Positions 27,316-37,320 are shown, numbered from the stretch's first letter. The stretch is 64,000 bases of DNA from Salinimonas profundi (GCF_014750655.1 NZ_JABBXD010000009.1:62001-126000), one strand, 5' to 3'. Numbers and translations are program-made. The notes: generated by a model not told the origin, from the letters alone.

Positions 27316-28326
27316 ATGAAAGCAGTTAAGCAAGGGATTATCTCTGCCACACTTATACTAACCTCAATTCCAGCTGTGGCGGGCCCGTTTTACATTGGTC
27401 AGGCCGCCGATTTCAACGCCTATATCATGGAAGATATGCAGGGTACTCACTCTGATGTCGAAGGCCGTCTTGCTGTTGGCGGAAACCTTACGCTCGATAA
27501 TTATGGTTTGGGCCTGCAGCTTAACAATCAGGGCAGCAAACCGGTTCTCGTCGGTGGCGGTGATGCAAAAATGCGTAATTCGCGCGTGTATAACGGCGAT
27601 GCGGTTGCCGCGGGCAATATTGATATTGATGAAACCGTCGGGCTCTACAACGATCCTGACACGCACAATACCAATGCGTTCTATCAGGAAGATAGCTTTG
27701 ATTTTGCTGCAACCAACGCAGAGGTCCTGTTCAAGTCCTCATTATGGGGCGCTTACAGCACTAACGCAGAGGTAGAACTTGGTATTAACGATGCAAACGA
27801 GCTATGGGGACTGAATTTCAGCGGCACAAACGATATCAATGTGTTTTCAATCGATGCGCAAACCCTATCGTCTCCGAATAAGAAAATCACCATTGATATC
27901 CCTGATACCAGTTACGCCATTATCAATGTGATGGGTGAGGCTGTAGAGCTATTTAATACAGGCTTCCACCTGCCGGATGACCAGAAATTCCCTGACAATG
28001 ACTCTAATGGCGAGCAAGAAGATCGCCATGCGGGATTATATAACGAACGGGTATTATTCAACTTTGTTGATGCGACATCGCTGGTGATGAATGGCATTGG
28101 CTTCAAGGGCAGTATTCTTGCGCCGTTAGCTGATGTTACCTTTTCAGATGGGCACATAGATGGCAATTTGATTGTTAAGAGCCTGCGTTCTGCAGACAAC
28201 GAAAATACCGGTCAGATTAACAACTATGGTTTTGCCGGATTTACCTCAGTGAGCGAGCCTGCCACCGGTTTGATCCTGGCGTTTGCCGCCCTCTTTTTGG
28301 TGCGCCGCAGCAAACGAGCAGGCTGA
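27316..28326 (+). CDS. Choice-of-anchor A domain secreted protein with PEP-CTERM-like tail
   Basis: Exported protein of 336 residues. A signal peptide ends near PAVAG. The body matches the choice-of-anchor A family: an early FYIGQAADFNAYIMEDM block, DVEGRLAVGGNLTL, a VLVGGGDAK block, and a late GSILAPLADVTFSDGHIDGN. The C-terminus reads SEPATGL, a hydrophobic helix, then RRSKR, the layout of a PEP-CTERM sorting tail with SEPA in place of PEP. No exosortase is in the window. It converges on bcsC with seven bases between stops and may be a matrix or surface protein; that is inference. Confidence 0.85.
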   Translation: MKAVKQGIISATLILTSIPAVAGPFYIGQAADFNAYIMEDMQGTHSDVEGRLAVGGNLTLDNYGLGLQLNNQGSKPVLVGGGDAKMRNSRVYNGDAVAAGNIDIDETVGLYNDPDTHNTNAFYQEDSFDFAATNAEVLFKSSLWGAYSTNAEVELGINDANELWGLNFSGTNDINVFSIDAQTLSSPNKKITIDIPDTSYAIINVMGEAVELFNTGFHLPDDQKFPDNDSNGEQEDRHAGLYNERVLFNFVDATSLVMNGIGFKGSILAPLADVTFSDGHIDGNLIVKSLRSADNENTGQINNYGFAGFTSVSEPATGLILAFAALFLVRRSKRAG

Positions 28327-28333
28327 TAAAACG

Positions 28334-30682
28334 TTAGAAAACATATCCTGATACAGCGGCATCATTTAATAACAGGGTGTCGCTGGTCACGCCTGCGGCA
28401 TGCCCCGCATGCCAGCGAAGTTCCAATCCCGCCCAAACTGCCTGATATTCTACGGCATATGCTTTTTGTACGTAGCCAGCCACCAGCCAGTGGGGCGACA
28501 CTTTGTACTGCCCTTCAAGGGTAAACTGACCGGCCAGACCGCTACTGGTCGAAGCGGGAATAGTGGTACTGGCAGTATATGAAAGTGATGCAGGAAAGCG
28601 CTCTGCACGCTGTTCGCGGATCCAATTATAGCCTGCGTTCACCGAAGCTTTTACCTGCCAGTGCGCACCTTCGTTTGTCAGCAGTTCGGTATGTATTCCT
28701 GTGGACCACAGATCCTGGGGACTGAAATATCCACCATGACCGCGGGTAAAACCGGAACGGTTTTTCGCAAACCCTTCCCAGCTTACAAACGGACCGATAC
28801 GCCAGTAATCAATTCTGTCAGATGCCGCATCAGCAATATCGTAACTCAGATCCAGCCGCACACCGCTATGCTGATTACTGGTGGTAAAGGTGCCTTCATA
28901 AGTATCTGCGACACCACTTACCGACAGCGCAGTATTATCGGCAAGCAATCTGGAATAAAGCCCCCGCACCCCACGCTTATGCACACCGCCGAATGCCTCA
29001 TCACTATATTCAAAAAAGGCAGAGCCCATACTTAACAGGCTATCTTCGACACGCAATTTATAAACATTAATGGCGCTCACTGCACGGTCAGAAAACCAGG
29101 TACCGGACAACTGCCCCGTGGGTTTGGCCTCAACGGGCTGTGAAAAAAGCGCATAGTTGAGCTCGCCGTAAAGGGTTAGTGCCCTGGCCTCGTACTGAAT
29201 ACTGCTATGCAGACCGGTATCCTCGAACCCCGTGATCCCTCCAAAAACATCCGATACCTGTCCATCACCGAACCAGCTGTCTGCAGCAGGCGCCCCGCTG
29301 TAAAGCTGCTCATAATCCAACCTTATATCCCAACGCAGTCGGTCAATGACGTCGGTGATCCCAATGTTGCCGCGTAAAATATCAAAATTCCCCAACCCTT
29401 GCGCACCGGAGCGCTGGCGACCACTGCTACCGGCGTACACAGATAGCCCATAATCGTGTGGTGTGGCATTAGCGTCATCGTCATCCATTGCTGCCAGCAG
29501 AAATTGCTTTCGCTGCCAGGCTTGTTGATGATGCGTTGCCTCGAGCAGCGTTTTGACTGCGGAAAAGCGTTGCATCAGCGAGTCGTGTTCACTCTCTGGC
29601 GCCGCCGACAATAACGCATAAGCGAAATCCTGATTATCGGGCTGCGACGTCAACAACGCTTTAAAAGACGCTACCGCTTGTGCATGTTGCCCACTTTTTA
29701 ATTGTGCCCACGCCCGAAGCTCTGTTTCTCCCGGGGTGAGTGCTCGGATTTGCTCAATGCTGTTGGCTGCGTTAAGACTTTGCTCAAATGCATTACGCTG
29801 ATAACGTTCTGATTGCTGCAGTGACCAGTAACTGGCGCAATGCTCCCGCAGGGATTGATGCTGGTCTTGTGAACAGGCAATTTCTGCCGCTTTGTCAGTC
29901 TTGCCGAGTCGTGAAAGTGCCAGCACCTGGCCTTTGGTAAAATTACTGAGTGTAAAATAAGTCAGAGCCTGGTCGAATTTCTGCGCATTATAAAATTCCC
30001 AGCCCGCATTTGTTATTTGCTCATTCAGGGGAATATCTGAATAGCTTTCTCGTATTTTTTTTATCCGGGGGATATCGCCTTTACGCAAAGCTGCATCAAG
30101 CAGACCGGTGACAGCCAGAGTACGTCCCTGCATGTTTGAATCTGACGGCGATAACCGTTGCGCACGGGCAAACTCACTGACCGCTGAAAAATAGCGTTGC
30201 TGCAACAGAAATGTCCAGCCCAGTAAGGCGTGAAAATCTGCATTTTTTGCTTCGTTTGCTTCTGCCACTGCGCGCTGTAAAAAGCTGGTATCGACCTGCT
30301 TTCGCTGCGCTTCGCTCATCGACGCCAGCTGAGAAAACAGGGTTGCTGCAGGCTTGACTGATGTGTCATTGTCAGCGACCACTGCATCGGTGTTCGGTTT
30401 GCTTTGCAAGGCGGCCAACGCCTCAACAAGTGCCTTTGAAGGCTGCCAGTCCGGATGTTCTGCCTGCAAACGAGCAAAGGCCTGATTTGCATAGTTCACT
30501 TCTTGCTGGCTAATGTGGTACCACACGCCAGTAGTGTCAGGCGCATCCACGGGTGTTACCTGCGGTGCGTTGGTCACCTCTTTTGGACCAACATTGTCAT
30601 GCTGATAGTCAGTGACCACCTGGGCGCCGGTTGATGTGCTCAGAAACCCGACAAACACGGTCGTCGCATATCTTTTTATCAT
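28334..30682 (-). CDS. bcsC: BcsC-like cellulose export protein, short TPR form
   Basis: Outer-membrane exporter of the cellulose synthase complex. The 782-residue product has a signal peptide, a TPR-like helical region (to about residue 400), and a C-terminal beta-barrel of the BCSC_C type (about 430-782) ending in GYVF, with the terminal Phe that outer-membrane proteins use for assembly. It is far shorter than E. coli BcsC (about 1157 residues), with the loss in the TPR part. The start overlaps the bcsZ stop (TAATG). Last gene of the operon. Confidence 0.87.
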   Translation of the reverse strand: MIKRYATTVFVGFLSTSTGAQVVTDYQHDNVGPKEVTNAPQVTPVDAPDTTGVWYHISQQEVNYANQAFARLQAEHPDWQPSKALVEALAALQSKPNTDAVVADNDTSVKPAATLFSQLASMSEAQRKQVDTSFLQRAVAEANEAKNADFHALLGWTFLLQQRYFSAVSEFARAQRLSPSDSNMQGRTLAVTGLLDAALRKGDIPRIKKIRESYSDIPLNEQITNAGWEFYNAQKFDQALTYFTLSNFTKGQVLALSRLGKTDKAAEIACSQDQHQSLREHCASYWSLQQSERYQRNAFEQSLNAANSIEQIRALTPGETELRAWAQLKSGQHAQAVASFKALLTSQPDNQDFAYALLSAAPESEHDSLMQRFSAVKTLLEATHHQQAWQRKQFLLAAMDDDDANATPHDYGLSVYAGSSGRQRSGAQGLGNFDILRGNIGITDVIDRLRWDIRLDYEQLYSGAPAADSWFGDGQVSDVFGGITGFEDTGLHSSIQYEARALTLYGELNYALFSQPVEAKPTGQLSGTWFSDRAVSAINVYKLRVEDSLLSMGSAFFEYSDEAFGGVHKRGVRGLYSRLLADNTALSVSGVADTYEGTFTTSNQHSGVRLDLSYDIADAASDRIDYWRIGPFVSWEGFAKNRSGFTRGHGGYFSPQDLWSTGIHTELLTNEGAHWQVKASVNAGYNWIREQRAERFPASLSYTASTTIPASTSSGLAGQFTLEGQYKVSPHWLVAGYVQKAYAVEYQAVWAGLELRWHAGHAAGVTSDTLLLNDAAVSGYVF

Positions 30683-31707
30683 TAACGCTGAGTATCCAGC
30701 AAAGCCAGTTCACTGAGCATTATCAGGCTGGCAGAATAATAGTCCTGCTCGTTACCCAAAGCATAAGCAGGGCGTCTCGGTGCCTGACCAGCACGGTACG
30801 CCACTACACCAGCAACGGCCTGCATACCAGCCGACCACTCATATTGCGCTGTTTCTCCGGTCTTTACATCTACCGTTGCAGGCACTGACGCCTGATCGTA
30901 AAACGCTAAAAACGGGGATAATACCCCGGCATCAAAGTCGTTTTGCCACACCAGATATAACGGGATCCGGCAAGCATTGTAGCCATATAATGTGTGCTGC
31001 GAATTATCGGGGGTTAACTTACTTTGCGAAAAGGTCATCCAGTCTGTAGGTAGCTTGTGCTCGCCCCACCGGGCCTGACGAACCAGCCTTTCACCCTGCG
31101 CCTGCAATGATTGCCAGATGGGTTGTCCTGTTAATGTATAAAAATCATTAAAGGCCGGAAATACCCAGTAGCTCAGATTAAGCTCCACATGTTCGCTGTG
31201 CAGAAAGCCCTTCTCACCGGGTAACAGCAGAAGTGTGTTGTGTCGCTTTACTACCAGCTTATCTTCAATAGCATTGAGAATCGTAATGGCCCGCTGGCGA
31301 TAGGTCTGGCTGTCCCATACCTGAGCGGCTCGAAGCAGCGCCCACGCAATCAGAATATCACCGTCAGTGGCGTTATTCGGGTCATCCACACAGGCTGCGT
31401 TATGTTCAGGACATGGCCGGTAACGCCAGCTGAACAAACCATCATCTCGCTGCAACGTCTGCTGGGTCCAACGCCACATCTCATCGAAGCGCATTTTATC
31501 ACCCGCTGCTGCCGCAAACAGCATGCCGTAGCCCTGCCCTTCACTGTGTGAGACATCATCATTGCCCGTATCAACAATTCTGCCTCGTTCGTAAAAGCGT
31601 TCGGCAAATACTTCCCAGTCTTTGCTAAATGGCGTCTGCTGTTTTTCGCTACAACCGAAAGACAAGAGCATCACAGTTAAGGCAAAGACAGAAATAAGCT
31701 TTTTCAT
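30682..31707 (-). CDS. bcsZ: Endoglucanase BcsZ (GH8), lipoprotein form
   Basis: Periplasmic cellulase that trims nascent cellulose. ATG at 31707 forms TAATG with the bcsB stop and has GGAG eight bases upstream. The signal peptide ends in a lipobox (SFGC), so this BcsZ should be lipid-anchored, unlike the soluble E. coli enzyme. GH8 residues are visible: the catalytic Glu in HSEGQGYGM, the Asp in ATDGDILIAWAL, and the YGYNACRIPLYLVW block. Length about 341 residues. Confidence 0.92.
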   Translation of the reverse strand: MKKLISVFALTVMLLSFGCSEKQQTPFSKDWEVFAERFYERGRIVDTGNDDVSHSEGQGYGMLFAAAAGDKMRFDEMWRWTQQTLQRDDGLFSWRYRPCPEHNAACVDDPNNATDGDILIAWALLRAAQVWDSQTYRQRAITILNAIEDKLVVKRHNTLLLLPGEKGFLHSEHVELNLSYWVFPAFNDFYTLTGQPIWQSLQAQGERLVRQARWGEHKLPTDWMTFSQSKLTPDNSQHTLYGYNACRIPLYLVWQNDFDAGVLSPFLAFYDQASVPATVDVKTGETAQYEWSAGMQAVAGVVAYRAGQAPRRPAYALGNEQDYYSASLIMLSELALLDTQR

Positions 31708-33974
31708 TACCACTGCTCCGTCATCGCTTTATTTCTGCGGCGCAATAACAAAACAGCAATGAATGTACTGATAATAACAATCAATGCAACGACCACCAGC
31801 CAGTACCAGGGATTATTAGATAGCCACATACGTAACGATAGCCAGCTATTTCCTGCTTCACCTATTTCAAACTGCTCTGCCACCTGCATAGCCAGTAGCG
31901 GCTCCTGCGCATCCTGCCAGCTGAAAAAGTCCCCGGCCAATTGCCCCCAAAGACTCAGGCTTACCAGTTCATTAATACGGGCAGCCATCAGCTCTGGCGT
32001 TTGGGTGGCGATGATGTAGACATTGCCGGTGTTCTCAGCGGCCGGGTTTTTCTCTGCAATCAATACCGCCATGTTTTCCAGCCCGCTTTGCTGGGTAGTT
32101 GCGCCTTTCGTAAGAAGCGGTGCATGATTTTTATCATCTGCCACCTTGCGAATACGGTTGTGTAATTCGTTTTGTAGCCGGTAAGGCCAGCGCTTCGTAG
32201 CAGTCAGAGATGTCGAATAATCCGTTGCGAATCTTTCCGGTAAGGCGTCAGGTGTACTTAGGATTATTGCGTTATCAGTCAGGTTCTCCTGAAGACCTTG
32301 CTCGATGCTGATGGCAGGCAGTGGTACACCGGCAACCTGCGCTAATTTCGCCGCCAAAGTGAGCGCTGCACCGGTCATGCCTTTGTCATTCACGTAAATA
32401 GAAACAGGCATAGTGTTATCGCCTCTGGCAAACGGGAAAGCCGTATCTCTGAATAACGCCAAATCCGGTTGCGTGGCCACCTGTCCGGCTTCTGGCAATG
32501 CAATAGCCGAGCTGTTTCTGAGCTGAAAAATCAGGTGAGAGCCGCTGATATCATCACAGGCCTGACCGGTAACGGGCGCCCTCATCACGACGTCGAAATC
32601 GATGCGGTTTATGCCGCCGCGCAGGTGCCGCGCGGGAATTTCCAGCTCATAATTGCGAAAAAACTCGCCATTGGGATTCGCCAGCGTTAAACCGTGAACC
32701 AGCTCTCCGTTAACCAGTATATTCATCATTGAGCCGGGCCCGAATGCAGCGCCATAACCAAAATCCAGATTAAGTGAAACGCTGGCATTTTCAGGGACAT
32801 AAAAATCTGCCGGCAAATAAAAAGTAAGCGGTTGAGAAAAACTGTCCTCACCGCGCATCACGATATCGCTGTGGCCGATCTGCGCAAACGTATATTCCTG
32901 ACCAGGGCGAAGTGACCGGTCAGAAACCGTTACCAGACTGCTATCATTTACCCGCATTGCAAGTGCGGCTCCCGGATTCAGCGCATCATCCATCACCCCC
33001 AGTGTCAGTGCTGCCTGCCTGACCTGCTCTGCTGTTTCGCCAGTTACAATTAATCGGGTAGCCTTAGCTACAATTGTTGATTGCCCACTGTTTACGGCGG
33101 GCGTCTGATCCATCGCAATGAACGGACCAGAAATACGCTGATATAACGCTTTACTGAGAAACGGCTCCAGCGCTGTATTTGTGCCGATTAACACATGAAG
33201 CTGATGGGGCTTAGCATCAGATATATACCAGCTACTTTCACGATAGCGCTGTTTTAATGCGTCATTCCATTGTTCGTTTTCTGAGAGGTCAGGAAATGAG
33301 ACCTGTTTGTCTGCCTGCTGATAAGAAACGCTCAGCGGTTTGTACTGATTGCGCAATGCCAGTGCCTGCGCCACGCCGGGTAAACTGTGTGTGAAAACAT
33401 CCTTGTCATCGTCTTCAACAGTCACCAGAGTGACAGTTTGCTGGGCCCCGATGCCCGGAGAAAAATAGCCTGATAAGTCCTGTAAAACCGGCACTGTCTG
33501 CGCACTCTCAGTTTTAACTGACAGCATTGAATTATAAAGGTTTATTTCACTCCATAATTCAGGCGCCCCACCATCCACACACTGATTGGCATAATGCTGA
33601 CTGACTGCGAATGTTAGATTGTTGAAGCCGGCTCGCCACAGGCTGGCCGGAATATTAACCTGTGAGTTGATAGCAGGCCGCTCTGGATCCAAATGAATTT
33701 GGCCGATGGTGGCATTGTTGAACCGGACATTTAGAATTGACCGGGACTTAATTAATGCTTTGGAGTTAACCGCATCAATACTGATAGTGGCACTTTGTAC
33801 CGTCTGACCAGCGGCCAGGGGCACTGATAACGTTGCGGTCGCCTGCTTACCCTGCAAGCGTAACGTACTGTCTCCGGGGTAAAAAGAAGAGAGCCGCGCC
33901 TCTGAAGTTTGTTGCGCGTGCGCTGTAAAGGCCAATAGTAGGGCTACCAGAGCGCCTGTCAGAATTGTTTTCAT
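31707..33974 (-). CDS. bcsB: Cellulose synthase regulatory subunit BcsB
   Basis: Periplasmic partner of BcsA that guides the glucan across the periplasm. The 755-residue protein has a signal peptide ending AHAQ, alternating carbohydrate-binding and flavodoxin-like regions (LNLDFGYGAAFGPGSMMNIL, FEDI-type blocks near the middle), and a C-terminal TM helix (WYWLVVVALIVIISTFIAVL) followed by RRRNK. AAGGA before the ATG lies in the last codons of bcsA. Confidence 0.93.
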   Translation of the reverse strand: MKTILTGALVALLLAFTAHAQQTSEARLSSFYPGDSTLRLQGKQATATLSVPLAAGQTVQSATISIDAVNSKALIKSRSILNVRFNNATIGQIHLDPERPAINSQVNIPASLWRAGFNNLTFAVSQHYANQCVDGGAPELWSEINLYNSMLSVKTESAQTVPVLQDLSGYFSPGIGAQQTVTLVTVEDDDKDVFTHSLPGVAQALALRNQYKPLSVSYQQADKQVSFPDLSENEQWNDALKQRYRESSWYISDAKPHQLHVLIGTNTALEPFLSKALYQRISGPFIAMDQTPAVNSGQSTIVAKATRLIVTGETAEQVRQAALTLGVMDDALNPGAALAMRVNDSSLVTVSDRSLRPGQEYTFAQIGHSDIVMRGEDSFSQPLTFYLPADFYVPENASVSLNLDFGYGAAFGPGSMMNILVNGELVHGLTLANPNGEFFRNYELEIPARHLRGGINRIDFDVVMRAPVTGQACDDISGSHLIFQLRNSSAIALPEAGQVATQPDLALFRDTAFPFARGDNTMPVSIYVNDKGMTGAALTLAAKLAQVAGVPLPAISIEQGLQENLTDNAIILSTPDALPERFATDYSTSLTATKRWPYRLQNELHNRIRKVADDKNHAPLLTKGATTQQSGLENMAVLIAEKNPAAENTGNVYIIATQTPELMAARINELVSLSLWGQLAGDFFSWQDAQEPLLAMQVAEQFEIGEAGNSWLSLRMWLSNNPWYWLVVVALIVIISTFIAVLLLRRRNKAMTEQW

Positions 33975-33976
33975 TT

Positions 33977-36181
33977 TTATTCCTTAACTGCTTTTTCCTG
34001 GGCCCATATACGCTTTAACTGCATCCAGCCATGCTGGAGCACCGGTCTGAAACTTACATTCAATACATGTGTAAAGCCGTACCAATAGGAAACAGGCCGC
34101 ATACGGCGACGCTGAAAACTTTGCCAGCGACGGCTGTCGCCCATGGTATAGGCAATAATATCGTCCCATATTTTATCTGATTCGCGAATAAAGCGGAATC
34201 GAACCATGCCGGTAGACGGGTCGTAGAACAATAGCTTACAGGGTAACACCACATTGCGTCCGGCTGACGCAGACCAGCTGATCAGCGACACATGTTCAGG
34301 CAGCTGCTGCCATTTCGCCTGTAACCTCACACGCGCTCCGCCCAGCGACATGTCGCTGACCTGTCCGACCCAGGCGCGGCCATCCTCCCCCTGTAATGTC
34401 ACCTCATCACTGGCCGGAAGCCGGGACTGCTCACGCACCTGGCGTCGCTCAATTAACACGCCCAGCACACTGACAAGCAGGACCAGGTTAAATACATTCC
34501 AGAACAGCACCACAATAGTAAGGTCGCGGGTCAGAGTATCGCTAACCAGTTTTTCCAGACCCGCCACCGTTCCCGCCAGAGTCAGCGCAATTAAGGCATA
34601 AAACACACCGGATAACGGCGAGATAAAACTTTTTTCCAGACTCTTTCCTTTTGGCGTCACAATAAAAGAAGGGGCGGTACGATTGCGAAACACCTTGAGC
34701 AGGGCGCGAAAAGTAAACACACATTGCAGGATTTCGTACAGCTCAGAAACAAGTGGCCAGCGTGTTCGCCCGAATAAGAGTGTTGAAAGCTGATAGGTTG
34801 CAATAACATGCGGCAGGGTAAAAGCGATGATTTCAATTAATGACGCCCGGTATATCTGTAAACCAAACACCAGATAAGCCAGCGGCATAAATAAAAAAAC
34901 AATGCGGGCAAAGGGAAACAGCCAGAATAAAATTGAGCTTAGGTAGCCAAAGCGCTGAAACCACGACAAGCCCTGCGCATTATGCGGCTTTTTCAGCAGC
35001 AGAATTTGCGTCATACCCTGTGCCCAGCGCATTCTTTGCTGAATAAAAGCATCCAGGGTTTCGGGCGCCAGACCACTTACCATCGGTCGGTTCACATACA
35101 CTGACTCATAACCCAGGGCATGCAGGTCAAAGGCAGTTTCAGCATCCTCTGTGACCGACTGACCAGACAAGCCTTCTACCTGTGCCAGATGTGAACGGCG
35201 CAGTACCGCTGCAGAGCCGCAAAAAAACGAGGCATTCCAGAAATCCAGTCCACGCTGAATGGTCCCGTAAAACATATCATTTTCAGAAGGCATCCGCGTG
35301 AAGGCAGAAAAATAGTTTCGCTCGACCGGATCAGGATTGGCCATAAAATGCGGCGTTTGGACCAGAAAGGTTTTTGGATTGGATATCATCCATGGCACGG
35401 TGTAGTTAAGAAAATCAGCAGTAGGCACGTGATCAGCATCAAGAATGACCACCAGGTCACCTTGTGTTTCGCCCAGTGCATGATTAACGTTGCCCGCTTT
35501 TGCCCGTTCGTTTTTATCCCGGCTGATATAGCCGGCGCCCACACGACGACACAGTGCTTTAAGCGCTTTCGCCCGATGAATTGCTGCCTGCGCGGCCACT
35601 TCGTCGTTCTGAGTGCGCTTTTGCAGTGTGCCGCCGTCGTCCAACAGATAGACACGCAACTTATCTGCCGGATAATGCATTTGCCGCGCGGCACGCAGCG
35701 TCACTTCTACAATATCCTGAGGCTCATTATAAGAGGGAACCAAAATATCCACCGTGGGCAACGAGGCCGGGGGATATTCAGCGAGGGTCTTTTCCGGGCG
35801 CGTCAGTGGCGATACGTTAACCAGGCAGCTGATTATATGTGTGATACCAGCATAGATCTCTGCCAGAAAAAGCATCCACATAGCGATGAGTGAGATAACA
35901 TCCGCCGTACCTAATGTATACAATCCGCGCCAGAGCAGATAGCGGACAGTAAGGGCAAGACCCACCAGCAGTGCGAACAGACGGAAGTAGTGGCGATAGC
36001 GATGAAAGTGTGTGGCTTCGCGCGCGCTGATATGAATTAACATGATCAGACTATAAGACGCCACAATTTGACCTGCCGAATCCATAGGGATTAGCAACGC
36101 GATACTTAATATTGTCAGACAGAACAGAAAGAAGACGTTAAAGCTAACAAAAGCACGCCTTCCTGCGTGGCTTTTTACCAA
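33977..36181 (-). CDS. bcsA: Cellulose synthase catalytic subunit BcsA with PilZ domain
   Basis: Family 2 glycosyltransferase that polymerises UDP-glucose to cellulose and pumps it through its own TM channel. Motifs are intact: LLDDGG, LDADH, the TED motif in VTEDAET, and QQRMRWAQG (QxxRW). The C-terminal PilZ domain has the c-di-GMP motif RRQVREQSR and DMSLGG, so activity is expected to need c-di-GMP. The start appears to be TTG at 36181, next to the upstream stop; the ribosome site is weak, so it may rely on coupling. Length 734 residues. Confidence 0.94.
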   Translation of the reverse strand: MVKSHAGRRAFVSFNVFFLFCLTILSIALLIPMDSAGQIVASYSLIMLIHISAREATHFHRYRHYFRLFALLVGLALTVRYLLWRGLYTLGTADVISLIAMWMLFLAEIYAGITHIISCLVNVSPLTRPEKTLAEYPPASLPTVDILVPSYNEPQDIVEVTLRAARQMHYPADKLRVYLLDDGGTLQKRTQNDEVAAQAAIHRAKALKALCRRVGAGYISRDKNERAKAGNVNHALGETQGDLVVILDADHVPTADFLNYTVPWMISNPKTFLVQTPHFMANPDPVERNYFSAFTRMPSENDMFYGTIQRGLDFWNASFFCGSAAVLRRSHLAQVEGLSGQSVTEDAETAFDLHALGYESVYVNRPMVSGLAPETLDAFIQQRMRWAQGMTQILLLKKPHNAQGLSWFQRFGYLSSILFWLFPFARIVFLFMPLAYLVFGLQIYRASLIEIIAFTLPHVIATYQLSTLLFGRTRWPLVSELYEILQCVFTFRALLKVFRNRTAPSFIVTPKGKSLEKSFISPLSGVFYALIALTLAGTVAGLEKLVSDTLTRDLTIVVLFWNVFNLVLLVSVLGVLIERRQVREQSRLPASDEVTLQGEDGRAWVGQVSDMSLGGARVRLQAKWQQLPEHVSLISWSASAGRNVVLPCKLLFYDPSTGMVRFRFIRESDKIWDDIIAYTMGDSRRWQSFQRRRMRPVSYWYGFTHVLNVSFRPVLQHGWMQLKRIWAQEKAVKE

Positions 36182-36182
36182 A

Positions 36183-36668
36183 TCAGATGTCCGTAAATAA
36201 CACCTTTGTCACTGCCGTGTACGTACTGCGATTAATAAGAACCAGCGCATCATCCTGGTATTCGACCTCATGATTGCTCTGATAAAACTTACGAGACAAC
36301 TGATCGCGATGGCCACGGCACTCTTTGGAAAACCAGAGACATGCCGGTAACATGATGCAGCCCAACCCAATGATACTGACTTCTGCAATAAACACCCACG
36401 GCAAAACAACAGGCGCTGTGTAGAGTGAAAAACCTAACGTTAACGCGGCTAACACTATAAGGGTGAGGGAAAATGCGCGCAAGCGATTCGCCCTTTGCAG
36501 AGCAATTTCAGCCTTTAGTAGTAGTTGGAGTCGATGATTCCAGCGCCTTTCAAGCGCTTTACTGGTTGTCTGTCCATCATGCAGGCGCACACGCTCCCGC
36601 CTGAATAATGGCGTAACATTACTGGGCTTAACAGGTTGTGAGGAAGAAGAAGTGCCGTCCAGTTGCAT
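36183..36668 (-). CDS. Unknown two-TM protein heading the cellulose operon
   Basis: Not recognised. The 161-residue product has a basic N-terminal half (PLFRRERVRLHDGQ), two hydrophobic segments (LRAFSLTLIVLAALTLGFSL and PWVFIAEVSIIGLGCIMLPA), and a polar tail. It is co-directional with bcsA, whose TTG start follows its stop by one base, so it is almost certainly in the operon and translationally coupled. It is not BcsQ, BcsE, BcsF or BcsG by size and sequence. Confidence 0.8.
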   Translation of the reverse strand: MQLDGTSSSSQPVKPSNVTPLFRRERVRLHDGQTTSKALERRWNHRLQLLLKAEIALQRANRLRAFSLTLIVLAALTLGFSLYTAPVVLPWVFIAEVSIIGLGCIMLPACLWFSKECRGHRDQLSRKFYQSNHEVEYQDDALVLINRSTYTAVTKVLFTDI

Positions 36669-36786
36669 TACGATAAACCTTAAATCGATCTATCGTAAGG
36701 GTAGGCAAGTCGGCGCTGCTCATAAATTACGCAAACGATACTCAGTTATAAATTTTAATACCTTTACACTGAATATCGCGTTCAGA

Positions 36787-37293
36787 TTATTTGTCTTCCC
36801 GGTACAATTTGAGCACGATACTGGTGAGGTTACTGAGATTGAAAATCGTCCCGAAGACGCTTCCAACCAGTACAGCATATATCAGCCCAAGCGTCTCTGC
36901 CAATAAAAACCATTGGCGAATACGTTTAACATCTTCAATGACAATTGAGCCTACAGTAAAGATGAGCGACGAGGTGTAGGCAATAAAGATGACCGCATCG
37001 TGTTCAAGAACAAACCACTCAATAAGAAGAAAAATAATATTAAGCGCTACAAACAGATACAAGATAAACGTGCTGCGATATTTCAGTGCAACTATATTTC
37101 GGATACTGGCGATAAGGCACCCTACCCCGGCCGCCATGGCATCCAGCATAAAGAAATGTATGCTGACACATAACAAAGCGACCGCCGAAATAGCGCGGTA
37201 ATGGTTCACCTCATTTTGTCGATAGCCGATAAAATTAAAGATGACCGCCAGTGCACCAAATCCTTCAGCAATAACCGTAGTCACAGATTCCAT
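36787..37293 (-). CDS. YgjV-like inner membrane protein
   Basis: Multi-pass membrane protein of 168 residues resembling the bacterial YgjV family: FNFIGYRQNEVNHYRAISAV near the start, MAAGVGCLIASIRNIVALKY in the middle, and about five to six hydrophobic segments. Function unknown. It lies 27 bases after... the trmN6 stop on the same strand, but in the order of transcription trmN6 comes first, so a shared transcript is possible. Confidence 0.75.
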   Translation of the reverse strand: MESVTTVIAEGFGALAVIFNFIGYRQNEVNHYRAISAVALLCVSIHFFMLDAMAAGVGCLIASIRNIVALKYRSTFILYLFVALNIIFLLIEWFVLEHDAVIFIAYTSSLIFTVGSIVIEDVKRIRQWFLLAETLGLIYAVLVGSVFGTIFNLSNLTSIVLKLYREDK

Positions 37294-37320
37294 GTAAATA
37301 CTCTCTGGGTATTATCAGGG

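Noticed and set aside
28334..30682. bcsC as a truncated pseudogene
   Set aside because: The frame is intact from signal peptide to a terminal Phe-ending barrel, with both expected regions, so it is a short but probably working form.
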